Shown here in pieces: positions 16,877 through 26,348 of a DNA stretch of 64,000 nt. The notes beneath the pieces are model-generated. The model saw only the letters and a list, made by a program, of their open reading frames with translations, made no database searches and was not told where the DNA came from. Position 1 is the stretch's first letter, and each line of letters opens with the position of its first letter. The position numbers were made by a program, and so were the translations under genes. This stretch comes from Tessaracoccus sp. MC1865 (GTDB lineage: Bacteria > Actinomycetota > Actinomycetes > Propionibacteriales > Propionibacteriaceae): the NCBI RefSeq assembly GCF_017815535.1, contig NZ_CP072596.1, forward strand, positions 1,116,001 through 1,180,000, given 5' to 3'.

Positions 16877-18250
16877 ATGACTTTCAAGCGTTACATGAAG
16901 GCCGGCGCAGTGCTGGCCGTCGCAGCCCTGGGCCTGAGTGCCTGTGGCACCGGCACCACCGAACCCGCCGCTGAGGAAACCCCCGCTGCCAGCACCCCTG
17001 CACAGGAGACCACCCCGGCCGAGGAGAGCACGCCCGCTGAAGAGCCCGCCGGCGAGCCCGTGGAGATCCAGTACCTCCACCGTCTCCCCGACGGCGAGGG
17101 CATGACCCCGGTCAGCGAGATCGTTCAGCGTTGGAACGACGAGAACCCAGACATCCAGGTCACCGCCACCAAGTTCGATGGCAAGGCCCAAGAGATGATC
17201 ACCAAGCTCGAGACGGACGTCAACGCGAACAACGCTCCCTGCCTCGCGCAACTCGGTTACGCCGAAGTTCCCGAGATGTTCGTCAAGGGCCTGGTCGAGG
17301 ACGTCACTGAAGAGGCCAAGAAGTACGAGGGTGACTTCGGCGGCGCGTTCGGCCAGATGTCGGTCGGAGGCACCATGGTCGGCCTGCCGCAGGATTCGGG
17401 CCCGCTCGTCTACCTGTACAACGAGGCTGAGTTCGAGAAGCTCGGCATCGAGGTCCCGACCGACTCCGCGTCGTTCGTCGAGGCCGCCAAGGCCGCCGCG
17501 GCTAAGGGCAAGTACATCGCTGACTTCACCCCTGACGAGGCGCAGTACTGGCTGTCCGGCCAGGCCGCCGGCGCCGGCGCCGTCTGGTACGGGGCTGAGA
17601 ACGATCAGTGGGTCGTGAAGACCGACACCGCGGAATCCCAGGCCGTCGCTGCCATGTGGCAGGAACTGCTGGACAACAAGGCCGTCCTCACGCACGACCG
17701 GTGGGGCGACGCCTACGGCGCAGCCCTGGTCGACGGCAGCCTCATCGGCAACATCGCCGCCGCCTGGGAGACGGGTTTCGCACTCGATGCCCTGGACGGG
17801 ACTGCCTTCGAGGGCCAGTGGCGCGTCGCTCAGATGCCCGCCATCAACGGTTCCGAGCTGACCGGCCCGAACGGCGGCTCTGGCGTGGCGGTCATGAAGG
17901 GCTGCGCCAACCCGGCTGAGGCCATGGAGTTCAACGCCTGGTTCAACACCCAGGTCGATGACCTCGCGCAGCAGGGCCTCGTTCCCGCCGCCACCGCCGT
18001 GGCCGCGACGCCCGAGAAGATGAGCCGCCAGTTCGGTGGCCAGGACGTCATGGCTGAACTGGTGAAGGCCAACGAGCGCATGAGCACCGAGTTCGGCTAC
18101 ATCCCGGGCTTCTCCGCCGTGGGTCCGAAGATGGCTGAGGCAGCTGCTGCCGCCGCCAACGGTTCCGGCAAGGTCGCTGATGTGTTCGTGGCTGCGCAGG
18201 CCGCATCCATCGCTGCCCTGCAGGATGCTGGTCTTTCGGTTGCCAGCTGA
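16877..18250 (+). CDS. Sugar ABC transporter substrate-binding lipoprotein
   Basis: Extracellular solute-binding protein of the MalE/UgpB type, 457 residues from ATG 16877 (CCGGAGGATTA upstream). A Sec signal ends in lipobox LSAC, then a Glu/Ala/Thr/Pro-rich linker of about 45 residues precedes the binding domain (VEIQYLHRLPDGEG onward). It leads a three-gene importer operon lacking an ATPase. The convergent secreted beta-galactosidase gene (20603-26201) suggests a galactoside or oligosaccharide ligand, but this is only a neighbourhood argument. The linker contains many acidic residues, unlike the Ser/Gly linker of the 3565 protein. Confidence 0.88.
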   Translation: MTFKRYMKAGAVLAVAALGLSACGTGTTEPAAEETPAASTPAQETTPAEESTPAEEPAGEPVEIQYLHRLPDGEGMTPVSEIVQRWNDENPDIQVTATKFDGKAQEMITKLETDVNANNAPCLAQLGYAEVPEMFVKGLVEDVTEEAKKYEGDFGGAFGQMSVGGTMVGLPQDSGPLVYLYNEAEFEKLGIEVPTDSASFVEAAKAAAAKGKYIADFTPDEAQYWLSGQAAGAGAVWYGAENDQWVVKTDTAESQAVAAMWQELLDNKAVLTHDRWGDAYGAALVDGSLIGNIAAAWETGFALDALDGTAFEGQWRVAQMPAINGSELTGPNGGSGVAVMKGCANPAEAMEFNAWFNTQVDDLAQQGLVPAATAVAATPEKMSRQFGGQDVMAELVKANERMSTEFGYIPGFSAVGPKMAEAAAAAANGSGKVADVFVAAQAASIAALQDAGLSVAS

Positions 18251-18270
18251 TCGTCGATGATCCAGTGGAC

Positions 18271-18307
18271 CCGGGCCTGGGAGCGGAGCCTCCGCACCCA
18301 GGCCCGG
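18271..18307. other. Intergenic stem-loop between binding protein and permease genes
   Basis: Perfect 11-base arms (18271-18281 and 18297-18307) enclose a further short stem (GCGGA and TCCGC), giving one long hairpin 20 bp after the binding-protein stop. No U-tract beyond TTT. Same placement as the hairpin at 4920-4949 in the other ABC operon, consistent with differential expression of binding protein over permeases. Confidence 0.65.
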
Positions 18308-18339
18308 TTTCCGTCCGCACAAGATGTATAGGAGAGAAT

Positions 18340-19287
18340 ATGTCCTCGCCCAGCACTACAGCTGAGCCGAAACGCAGAAGGTGGAGCCGACAGGCTAGGC
18401 ATCAGGCGATCAGCGGTTGGGCGTTCGCACTGCCGTTCTTCCTGGCGTTCTGCCTCGTCTTCATCGCTCCCATCGTCTCGTCCGCCCGCTCGGCCCTGTT
18501 CACCATGAAGGCGAGCGGGGGACTTTACGGTGGTGGCACGATGACGGAGCAGTTCGTCGGTCTGGAGAACTTCCGGGTCGCGGCGTCGAACCCTGCATTC
18601 TGGGAAGGTGTCGGACGCGTCATGCTGTTCGGCCTGGTGCAGATTCCCGTCATGATCGGAGTCGCGCTCCTCCTGGCGCTGCTCCTCGACTCGTACCTGG
18701 TTCGCCGCCCCGGCTTCTGGCGCCTGTCCTACTTCCTGCCCTACGCCATCCCGGGCTTGATCGCCGCCATCGTGTGGGGATACCTCTACATCCCCGAGGT
18801 GTCGCCCTTCGCGGATGCCTTCGGCAGCGTCCAGGGATCCCCCTTCTTCCTGTCGCCCCCTGTGGTGCTGTGGTCCATGGCCAACATGACCACGTGGACC
18901 TACACGGGCTACAACATGCTCATCTTCCTGGCTGCCCTGCAGGCGATCCCCGGAGACCTGTACGAAGCTGCCCGCATCGATGGCGCCTCGGGTTGGAAGA
19001 TCACCACGCAGATCAAGATCCCCATGGTGGGCAGCGCAGCGCTGCTGGCAGTGCTGCTGTCGATCATCGGCACGGTGCAGTTGTTCAACGAGCCCGCAGT
19101 CGTGCAGACGTTGGCCACCTGGATGCCCAACAGCTACACGCCGATGATGATGGCCTACAACACGATGATGGGTCAGATCACCCCGAGCGGCGCTGGAATG
19201 GCATCCGCCATCTCCATCCTGATGGCCCTGATCGCCGGCTCACTCGCCATCGTCTACTTCCTCGCGCAGCGGAGGCTTCAGAAGTGA
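18340..19287 (+). CDS. Sugar ABC transporter permease (MalF/UgpA type)
   Basis: Permease of 315 residues from ATG 18340, with GGAGAGA just upstream. A basic N-terminal tail (KRRRWSRQARHQ) precedes the first span near residues 31-51, and about six spans are visible. The EAA loop is YEAARIDGASGWKITTQIKIP near residue 207. It pairs with the next gene, whose start overlaps this stop. Together with the binding protein it forms an importer that must borrow an ATPase encoded elsewhere. Substrate unknown; galactosides are suggested by the neighbouring beta-galactosidase gene. Confidence 0.9.
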   Translation: MSSPSTTAEPKRRRWSRQARHQAISGWAFALPFFLAFCLVFIAPIVSSARSALFTMKASGGLYGGGTMTEQFVGLENFRVAASNPAFWEGVGRVMLFGLVQIPVMIGVALLLALLLDSYLVRRPGFWRLSYFLPYAIPGLIAAIVWGYLYIPEVSPFADAFGSVQGSPFFLSPPVVLWSMANMTTWTYTGYNMLIFLAALQAIPGDLYEAARIDGASGWKITTQIKIPMVGSAALLAVLLSIIGTVQLFNEPAVVQTLATWMPNSYTPMMMAYNTMMGQITPSGAGMASAISILMALIAGSLAIVYFLAQRRLQK

Positions 19288-20213
19288 TGTTCACCAGGGT
19301 CAAGAACCCCAAGACGAAAACCACTCCGGACGGGTTGGTGTACCGCCCGTCGATCGACGGTCTGCCCCCGCGTGCCATCGCGCCGAGCAAGACGGCCCGC
19401 AACCTCACGACGGTGGTCCTCGCCCTCATCGGGTTGTATTTCCTCCTGCCCATTGTCTGGGTGATCTTCGCGTCGTCCAAGACCAAGGGTGACCTTTTGG
19501 GCACCTTCGGCTTCTGGTTCGGCAACGACGTCAGCTGGGGGGCCAACTGGAGCGCCCTGATGTCGTGGACGCAGGACCTGTTCCCCCGCTGGGTAGCGAA
19601 CTCGGTGTTCTACTCCACGGTGTCCGCAGCAGTCGGGACGCTCATCTCGGTGGCCTGTGGCTATGCGCTGGCCAAGTTCAGGTTCCCGGGTCGAGGCATC
19701 ATGCTGGGCGCCGTCATGACCGGCCTGCTGATGCCGGTGGCGCTGCTCACGGTTCCGATGTACCTGTTGTTCACGCAGATGGGAATCACCAACACCATCT
19801 GGTCGATTCTCATCCCGTGCATGGTGTCCCCCTTCGGCGTCTTCCTCGGCAACGTGTACGCCGCCACGTCGGTGCCCACGGAGTTGCTCGAAGCCGCCCG
19901 CATCGACGGCGCCGGCGAGGCCCGCATCTTCTTCACGATGGTGTTGCGTCTCCTCTCACCCGCAATGGTGACGGTCTTCCTGTTCATCTTCGTCGCCACC
20001 TGGAACAACTTCCTCCTGCCGTTGATGATGATCAGTTCCGCGGAGCTGAAACCCGTCACACTGGGTCTCTACGGGATGATGAGCTACTTCGACCCCAACC
20101 GGGGTGCCGTCATGCTCGGGTCACTCCTGGGCGTCATCCCGCTGATCGCCCTGTTCCTGTTCCTCCAGCGCTTCTGGAAGGCCGGCTTGGCAGCTGGTTC
20201 CGTGAAGGGCTGA
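19287..20213 (+). CDS. Sugar ABC transporter permease (MalG/UgpE type)
   Basis: Permease of 308 residues. The start is ATG 19287, overlapping the previous stop (TGATG); GTG 19284 is an alternative that sits better behind the GGAGG at 19271-19275. After a polar 40-residue N-terminus come six spans, the first being VVLALIGLYFLLPIVWVIFA. The EAA loop LEAARIDGAGEARIFFTMVLR lies near residue 200. Last gene of the importer operon, followed by a strong hairpin at 20231-20267. Confidence 0.9.
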   Translation: MFTRVKNPKTKTTPDGLVYRPSIDGLPPRAIAPSKTARNLTTVVLALIGLYFLLPIVWVIFASSKTKGDLLGTFGFWFGNDVSWGANWSALMSWTQDLFPRWVANSVFYSTVSAAVGTLISVACGYALAKFRFPGRGIMLGAVMTGLLMPVALLTVPMYLLFTQMGITNTIWSILIPCMVSPFGVFLGNVYAATSVPTELLEAARIDGAGEARIFFTMVLRLLSPAMVTVFLFIFVATWNNFLLPLMMISSAELKPVTLGLYGMMSYFDPNRGAVMLGSLLGVIPLIALFLFLQRFWKAGLAAGSVKG

Positions 20214-20230
20214 TCCACCACCGGATCATT

Positions 20231-20267
20231 CGACGCGGGGTCGGGCATTGCGCCCGGCCCCGCGTCG
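20231..20267. terminator. Terminator-like hairpin after sugar ABC operon
   Basis: Sixteen-base arms (20231-20246 and 20252-20267) pair with one G-U and a 5-base loop, 18 bp after the permease stop. The trailing sequence TTGTG is only weakly T-rich, as is common in high-GC genomes. Confidence 0.75.
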
Positions 20268-20494
20268 TTGTGCATGGCGGGTGGGTGCTGGGTTTGATGC
20301 GGTCCTGGGCATCAACTCCAGCAGTGAACAGCCAGCCCCGTTTCACTGCTGAGTGTGGCGCCGTCGGCAGCGCCGACCCAGCAGGAATCGCAGCTCCATC
20401 GCCGGACGACGGCGGGCCCACCCCGCTCGCGCGTTGGCTGCCTTCGCCCACGGGGTGCACCAGAGGCCGAGAGCAGCAGCGCACACGCGAAGAA
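20268..20494. other. Non-coding stretch between convergent genes
   Basis: No convincing gene. It contains one more inverted repeat, CAGCAGTGAA paired with TTTCACTGCTG (about 20319-20353), between the two terminator-like hairpins. Confidence 0.4.
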
Positions 20495-20533
20495 CCCCCG
20501 GGCTTCCAAGCAGGTTGCCTGAAAGCCCGGGGG
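20495..20533 (-). terminator. Terminator-like hairpin after beta-galactosidase gene
   Basis: Perfect 11-base arms (20495-20505 and 20523-20533) with an inner CAGG/CCTG stem. On the minus strand it lies about 70 bp after the stop at 20603 and is followed by TTCTTCG. Confidence 0.65.
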
Positions 20534-20602
20534 TCCACTTCAGCGGAGAGTCACCTCACCGCCCCTTCGACCGGGCACTGCGCGCCCGGCCCAAGGAACG
20601 GA

Positions 20603-23600
20603 TCAACGCTTCTCCGGTCCTCCGAACATCACGATGTTGTTGAACACCCACTCGTTGCTCTGCGAGAAGGAATACCCACCCGCAGCCTTCGCCGTGGCGG
20701 CGTAGACCGTCGTCCAGGTGTAGGAGCGGCAGGCACCCCTGCCCGTGGCGGCGGTGTCGCACTCGGTCTTCCACTGCCGACCGGCCGACGTGAACACGCC
20801 GTTCGTGGTGGAGCCCAGGTCACCGAGGGGGTTGCCCTTCCAGGCCTGACGCGTCATGTACGGCAGGTAGGTCAGGTTGTTGAAGGCCCAACCCGACTTG
20901 CGGACGAACGTGCCGTCCTCGACCTTGACCACGGTGGCCCAGATCTCGGTGCGGCAGCGCTCGGTCTGCGAATACGGTTCGCAGATGGTCATCCACTGAC
21001 GGCCGTTGAAGTCGTGCGTGCCGGGCTCGGTGTAGGGCGCGGTCCGGACGAACGTGTCGGACGGCTTGGTCGGGGTCGCCGACGGCTTGACCGAAGGCGA
21101 CACCGAGGGCTTCACCGAAGGCGACTTCGAGGGGCTCGGCGACACGCTCGGCGAAGGCGACACCGACGGGCTAGGCGAGGCAGTGGCGGTCTTCGCCACG
21201 CTCAGGGTGAACGTGGTGGAGCCGCTGAGCCCGGTCCCGTCCGTCACAGACACCATCACGGGGAACGCCCCGTCCACGGTGGGGGTGCGGTGATGAGACC
21301 CGTGGTCGTGTTGATCGTCACGCCGGTGGGCAGGCCGCTGGCGCTCCAGGTGAAGGGAGCGGTGCCGGTCACCGTCGGTTGGATGGACACCGCGGTGCCC
21401 ACCTTGCCCGACTGGTTGGTGATGGCGGCGAGGGTGGGGGCCACCGCCACCGGAGCATCTCCGGAGACGGTCAGTTCCGCCACAGTCGTCCAGTTGTGCC
21501 CCGCAATCAGGGGGTGTACCGCGACGAACTTCACGTAGCGCGCCTCGACGGGGCCGTCGGGGATCTCGACCGTCTTCAGACCCAGACCGTCGCTGAACGT
21601 ACCCTCGGCCACCTTGGTGTACTGGACACCGGCCGGCTCGGGGTACGCCATCTGCTTGAGCTGCTCGTCGGTGCGGACGCCGAAGTCGCCCGCGGCGGCC
21701 ACGTGGACCTCGTACTCACCGATGAGGCCGTTGGTGCTGCTCTGGCGCGGAAGGTAGGTCAACGAGGCGATGTCCTTGACCTCGCCCAGGTCTAGCACCA
21801 CGTAGTGCGGGAAGGGCGTGGTGCCGCCGCTCCAGCGGGTGTGCCAGTACGTGTTCGGGTTGCCGTCTGCCAACGCCGTGACGTAGCCGCTGCCGCCGCC
21901 TTCGTTCGGTTCGGCGGAGTTCCACGCCACGATGCCGGCGATGTCCAGGACCGACGGGTCGATCAAGCGGATCGCGGTGGAGACGCTGGCGGTGCGACCG
22001 TCCGCGAGCCTGGCCACCGCTCGGATGGTGCCCGAAGTACCGTCCAGCGGGGCCTTCACCGTCACCGACGCGGTGTCACCGGTGGTGGTCTGCGTCGCAG
22101 GCGTCACCGTCCAGCCCGCAGGGGCGTCGACGGTGAACGTGCTGCCCGCAGGCACGTTGGTCATGGCGAAGCTGACGGTGCTGCTGGCGCCCCAGGTCAG
22201 TTCGGCCGGGGCCGAGGTGACCGTCATCGACGGCGCGGTGAGGATGCCGCTCAGGTACTGCGCCTGGTTGGCGGCGGGATAGGGCTGCCAGTCCGCCGGG
22301 GCGCCGGTGGTGGAGTGCACCGGGACCAGACGGATGGTGGTGGGGCCCTGGCCAGCAGACTTCGCGACCACGGACACGGCGATCTCGTTCTCGCCGCGCG
22401 GGTTCAGCCATCCCGCCGGGATGGTGAACTCGGACTGCGGGCCGACGTCGCCGATGAACACGCCGGCGTTCCAGCCGTTGACGTACAGGTCGACCTGGCT
22501 GCCGTTGGTGCGCGTGGCGGTGGTGCCGCCGAAGTTGTCGGCGTCGATGACCAGGCGCCAAGCGGTGTCCTGGCCCTCGGGCACGTTGAGGTCGGCCTCG
22601 GTCCGGTACCAGGTGGTGCCGGCCTCGGTGGCCTCCATCGTGGACGCGGGGGTCCAGCCAGTGGTGTCGACGCCCGGTAGGTGCCAACCCTCGAGCTCGC
22701 CGATCTTGCCGCCGGTGTTGTACATGCCACGCATGGCGTCGGACTGGCCGAACGCATCTGCGGAGCCCTGCAACTTCCAGGTCTCGGTGCCGGCCTTCGA
22801 ACCGAGGTTGGCTTCGAAGAGACCACGGTTCTGTCGCGACAGGCCGTCATCCGACCAGTCGAGGTTCAGACCCAGGTTGTTGGCCAGCACCGTGACGACG
22901 ACTTCCTGGCCGCCGACGATGGACCCGGCAGGCACCGGGACGCTCTGGGTGGAGCCGTTGAGGGTGCGGGCACCGGCGTACTGGCCGTTGACCCAGACCT
23001 GGAAGAAGCCCGGCGCCTTGCGCTGCGCGCCGTACGTGCCGGCGTTACCGCGGAACGACAGGCTCGTCGGTGCGGTGTCGGCTGCCGTGTACTCGGCGCG
23101 GTACCAGACGGAACCGTTGTGGAAGCCGTAGCGGTTCGAGTCGAGCACCACACCATTGGTGCCGGGGCCCTGCTGTGAGTTGAGCGGGGTACGGGCGTTG
23201 GCGACGGTCCAGTCGGAGTCGTCGTAGTCGACTGCGACGGGCAGGGGCTCGGCCTTCTTCACCCAGTTGAGGGCTGGCGTCGCAACGGCTGCGGGAGACG
23301 GGGCGTTATTGCCGGTCAGTGTCTGGCCGTTCCAGGTGTAGGAGGTGATACCTGCTGGCAGGGTCACGTTGAGGGTGCCGCTCTGAGCCATGGAACCGGT
23401 CAGGTGGGCGGTGGTGCCCTCAAACTCGACGGTGCGCACCAGATACGCCCCGTGCACTGCGACGGTGTCGTTACCGTCGCCACGGATGCCTTCAATGTGC
23501 CAGGTGGTGGCAGCGGTCTGGCGATCGAGGACCCGCAGGATCAGGATCTTCCCGTCAGCACGAGTGACCTTGATGTCCTGCGCGGTGGCACCGTGGGTGT

Positions 23601-26201
23601 AGTTGAGGCGCAACTGCTGCGTGGCAGCGTCGTAGTCCTGCGTTACGCCCGCGGGCGCGTTGACGGAGTAACCCGCCGGCACGCGCAGCACGGTCTCGCC
23701 GGCGTCGGCACGGTGGCCCACCAGCGTCTGGATCATTCCTGCGTCAGTGATCAACGGCTCGTCGAACAGCTGGGAGGTGGTGTAGTACAGGTCGTGGACC
23801 CCGCCGAGCTTCACGTCTGCGGTGATCATCAGTGCGTCACGGCCGTGCAGGGCCAGCTTGGTGTCAGCCTTCTGGGGCACTCGCGGCCAGACGATCTCGC
23901 CCGACGGAACCTCCGGATCGACGGTGGCGTCACCGGTGTGAACGCGCACGGCGTCGACCGAGAAGTAGACACCGCGTGGGTCCTGAGCTCCTGGGAAGAA
24001 CACACCCTTGTGCACGAGACGCACAGTGTGTTCGCCATCGGACAGGTCCTTCTTGGAGAAGATGACCTGCTGGGGAACAGCGTTCGGGGTCACGTCCTCC
24101 TCGGTCTGGCCCACAAGGACGTCGTCGATGTAGACATCGGCCGGGCCGTGGTTGCTGGAGTGGGCGGCGATGACGTCGAAGCCCGTGCCGGTGAAGGTGA
24201 ACTCCACCGAGTCCCCGGCGGTGCGGGTGTAGGTCTCGTCGCCGCTGATGTTCCCGGACGTCCAGCGGTGACCCGACGCCTGAGTCCAGTTCGCGGCTTC
24301 CGCGCCGGACGTAGGAGTGAAGACCACTGGGGCGGGGGTGAAGGTGAAGAAATCCGTGTCCGAGTTGTTGTACACGGTGCTCGTGGAGCCGGTGCTGGCG
24401 CCGAGCACGTTGAGCGCGTCGATGGCGAAGGCAGTTCCGGTGGCGTTGGCGCCAGCCTGACCGGTCACGGTGATCGTGGCGGTGTGGGTGCCCTGCGTCA
24501 GACCCTCGACGCGGCCACGAACCTGCTGCACAGGGGCGTTCTGATTGGTGTTGTAGGAGGCGTCCATCTGAACGGGGGTGCCACCGTCGACGGTCAGCGT
24601 TGCCTTGCCGTAATCAGGACCAGTGGGCACGATGACCTCAAGTCCGGTTCCGGTGAACGTGAACGCTGCGGTTGACCCCGCCGTCGAAGAGCGGCTCAGG
24701 GTGCTCTTGTACGCCGAGGTGTCGGCAACCTGGGTCCAGCCACTGGAGTACGTGATAGTGGCCGAACGGTCGTCGTTGGTGTAGGCGTCCGCTACCGGAC
24801 CAGTGGGCTCGCCGAGGCTCAGCGGGAACGTGAACGAGGTCTCGGTGGTGTCATTCGAATTGCTCAGGCGCGCAGCGATGTAGCGCGGGCCGTTGCCGCT
24901 GACGGAGAGCGCCTTGTGTTCCTGATCGGTGGCGACGCGCTGGTAGATGTTGACGTTGCCGCCAGTGCGCTCAGTAGCGGTGATGCGCGGTGCTGGCGCC
25001 ATCGAGGTGAGCTGAGGGAAGCCGCGCTGGTAGTAGCCCAATTCCTTCTGCACAGCGAGCTTCGGAGTGATGGTGCGGTCCTCGTTGAGGGCAGCACCGT
25101 AGTCGTAGCTGGTGAAGCCGGAGCCGGGAGCCCGGTGTAACCCCAGTTCGTACCGCCGATGATCATGTAGTAGTTGAAGGCAGTGATGCCCTGACCGATG
25201 TTGTTCGCACCCCACTGACGGGTGAACGCCGGGTCTGCGAACTCCTTGCACTTGTCGTTCTCGGTCCAGAGTGCGCCCCAGGGGGAGAATGCTCCGCCCT
25301 GAGCTTCCGTGATGAAGTGCGGCGTGTCCTGGGAAATGTTGCGGAAGCCCTGTTCCTGATCGTTGATCGCGTTGCGGCCAGCGTCGCAGGAGAAGCCCAG
25401 CGGGTACTGGTCGTAGGCGTAATAGTCGAGGCCGAGGTTCTCCACGTCCGAGAAGCGGCCGCCCATGCCCCAGTCATTGTGAAAGAGGGGCACATCGATG
25501 CCGTCTGCAGCGATGTGCTCCGCCAGCGTCTTCAGGAAGGCGCGACGGTTGGTGTCTTCAGTGATGAGCTCGTTCTCAACCTGGTACATGATGATGGAAC
25601 CGCCACCGTCGGTGATCTGGTGCTCCCGAGCGATCTCGTTGAAAGCGGAGAGCCATTCCTTGGAGGGCTCCAGCACCGAAGCATCGGTGGAGCGCAGGGA
25701 GCCGGCAGTCTTGTTGACCATGTACGCGGGGAGGCCGCCCATGGACACCTCGGCGTTGACGTACGGGCCAGGTCGCGCGATGACGTAGAGGCCCTCCTCA
25801 GCGGCGAGAGTCAGCAGCTTGTCGAGATCACGGGGACCGGAGAAATCAAAGGGGCCACCCTCCTCGTTCTGGTGGAATCCCCAGAAGAAATAGAGAGACA
25901 CTGCGTTGAAGCCCGCAGCGCGCAGCTTCTGGAAGACGTCACGCCATCCGTCCTCGTGCGGTACCCGCCAATGGTGGAGTTCGCCGGACCAGATGACGAG
26001 GCGCTCTCCGTCGATCTTGAACGAATGGCCGTCCCAGGAGACGGCATGATCCTGGCCATCGTTGCCGGGGAACGTGATCTTGTTGCCCTGGTGGGCAGGC
26101 GGGTCGACGGCCTTCGCCGTGCCGGGTGCTACGAAGCCGGTGATCGCGAGGGCGATCACGGCGAGGATGGCAAGAACTCTTCTTGACAAGCGGTTATTCA
26201 C
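20603..26201 (-). pseudogene. Secreted multidomain beta-galactosidase, GH35, with two frameshifts
   Basis: Read through two breaks this is one protein of about 1,866 residues. Starting at GTG 26201 (GGAAGG upstream) it has a Sec signal cleaved near residue 31, then a GH35 barrel with acid/base Glu211 (YQVENE) and nucleophile Glu299 (FITEAQ). Beta-sandwich and jelly-roll domains follow, then an F5/8-type C module (around 21.7-21.95 kb), a putative Ig domain, a Ser/Pro/Lys/Val-rich linker and a C-terminal domain built from two similar halves. Frame is lost near 25120-25135 in the conserved LPAPGFTSYDYG segment and near 21275-21290 in the Ig domain; each is explained by one missing base (CCC to CC, GG to G). 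It is therefore a pseudogene as written, or carries two base-call errors. Transported galactosides may enter by the convergent ABC system. Confidence 0.85.
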
Positions 26202-26285
26202 GCTGGGGGGCCTTCCGTGCGACAGTGCAGGTGCGGTGAGTGTCGCAAGGCGGAGCGTTCAGGTGCAAAGAATTCTGACGATCAC

Positions 26286-26312
26286 GCGTTCTCAACGAGC
26301 GTTTGAGAACGC
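26286..26312. promoter_or_regulatory. Inverted repeat upstream of beta-galactosidase gene (operator or terminator)
   Basis: Perfect 10-base arms, GCGTTCTCAA at 26286-26295 and TTGAGAACGC at 26303-26312, separated by 7 bases. It lies 85-111 bp before the beta-galactosidase start and 37-63 bp after the pyrC stop on the same strand. No T-run follows on the minus strand, and TTGAGA within it could be a -35 element, so an operator is slightly favoured over a pyr terminator. Confidence 0.5.
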
Positions 26313-26348
26313 CCCGGCCGGATCAGGGCCCCCCAGCGCGGGGACCCC

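Noticed and set aside
20495-20533. CRISPR or repeat array in the 20.2-20.6 kb intergenic region
   Set aside because: The repeats are single hairpins of different sequence, not regularly spaced direct repeats.
21054-21200. Ser/Pro/Lys/Val tandem tract as a separate gene
   Set aside because: It is the flexible linker of the GH35 protein, in frame with the C-terminal module.
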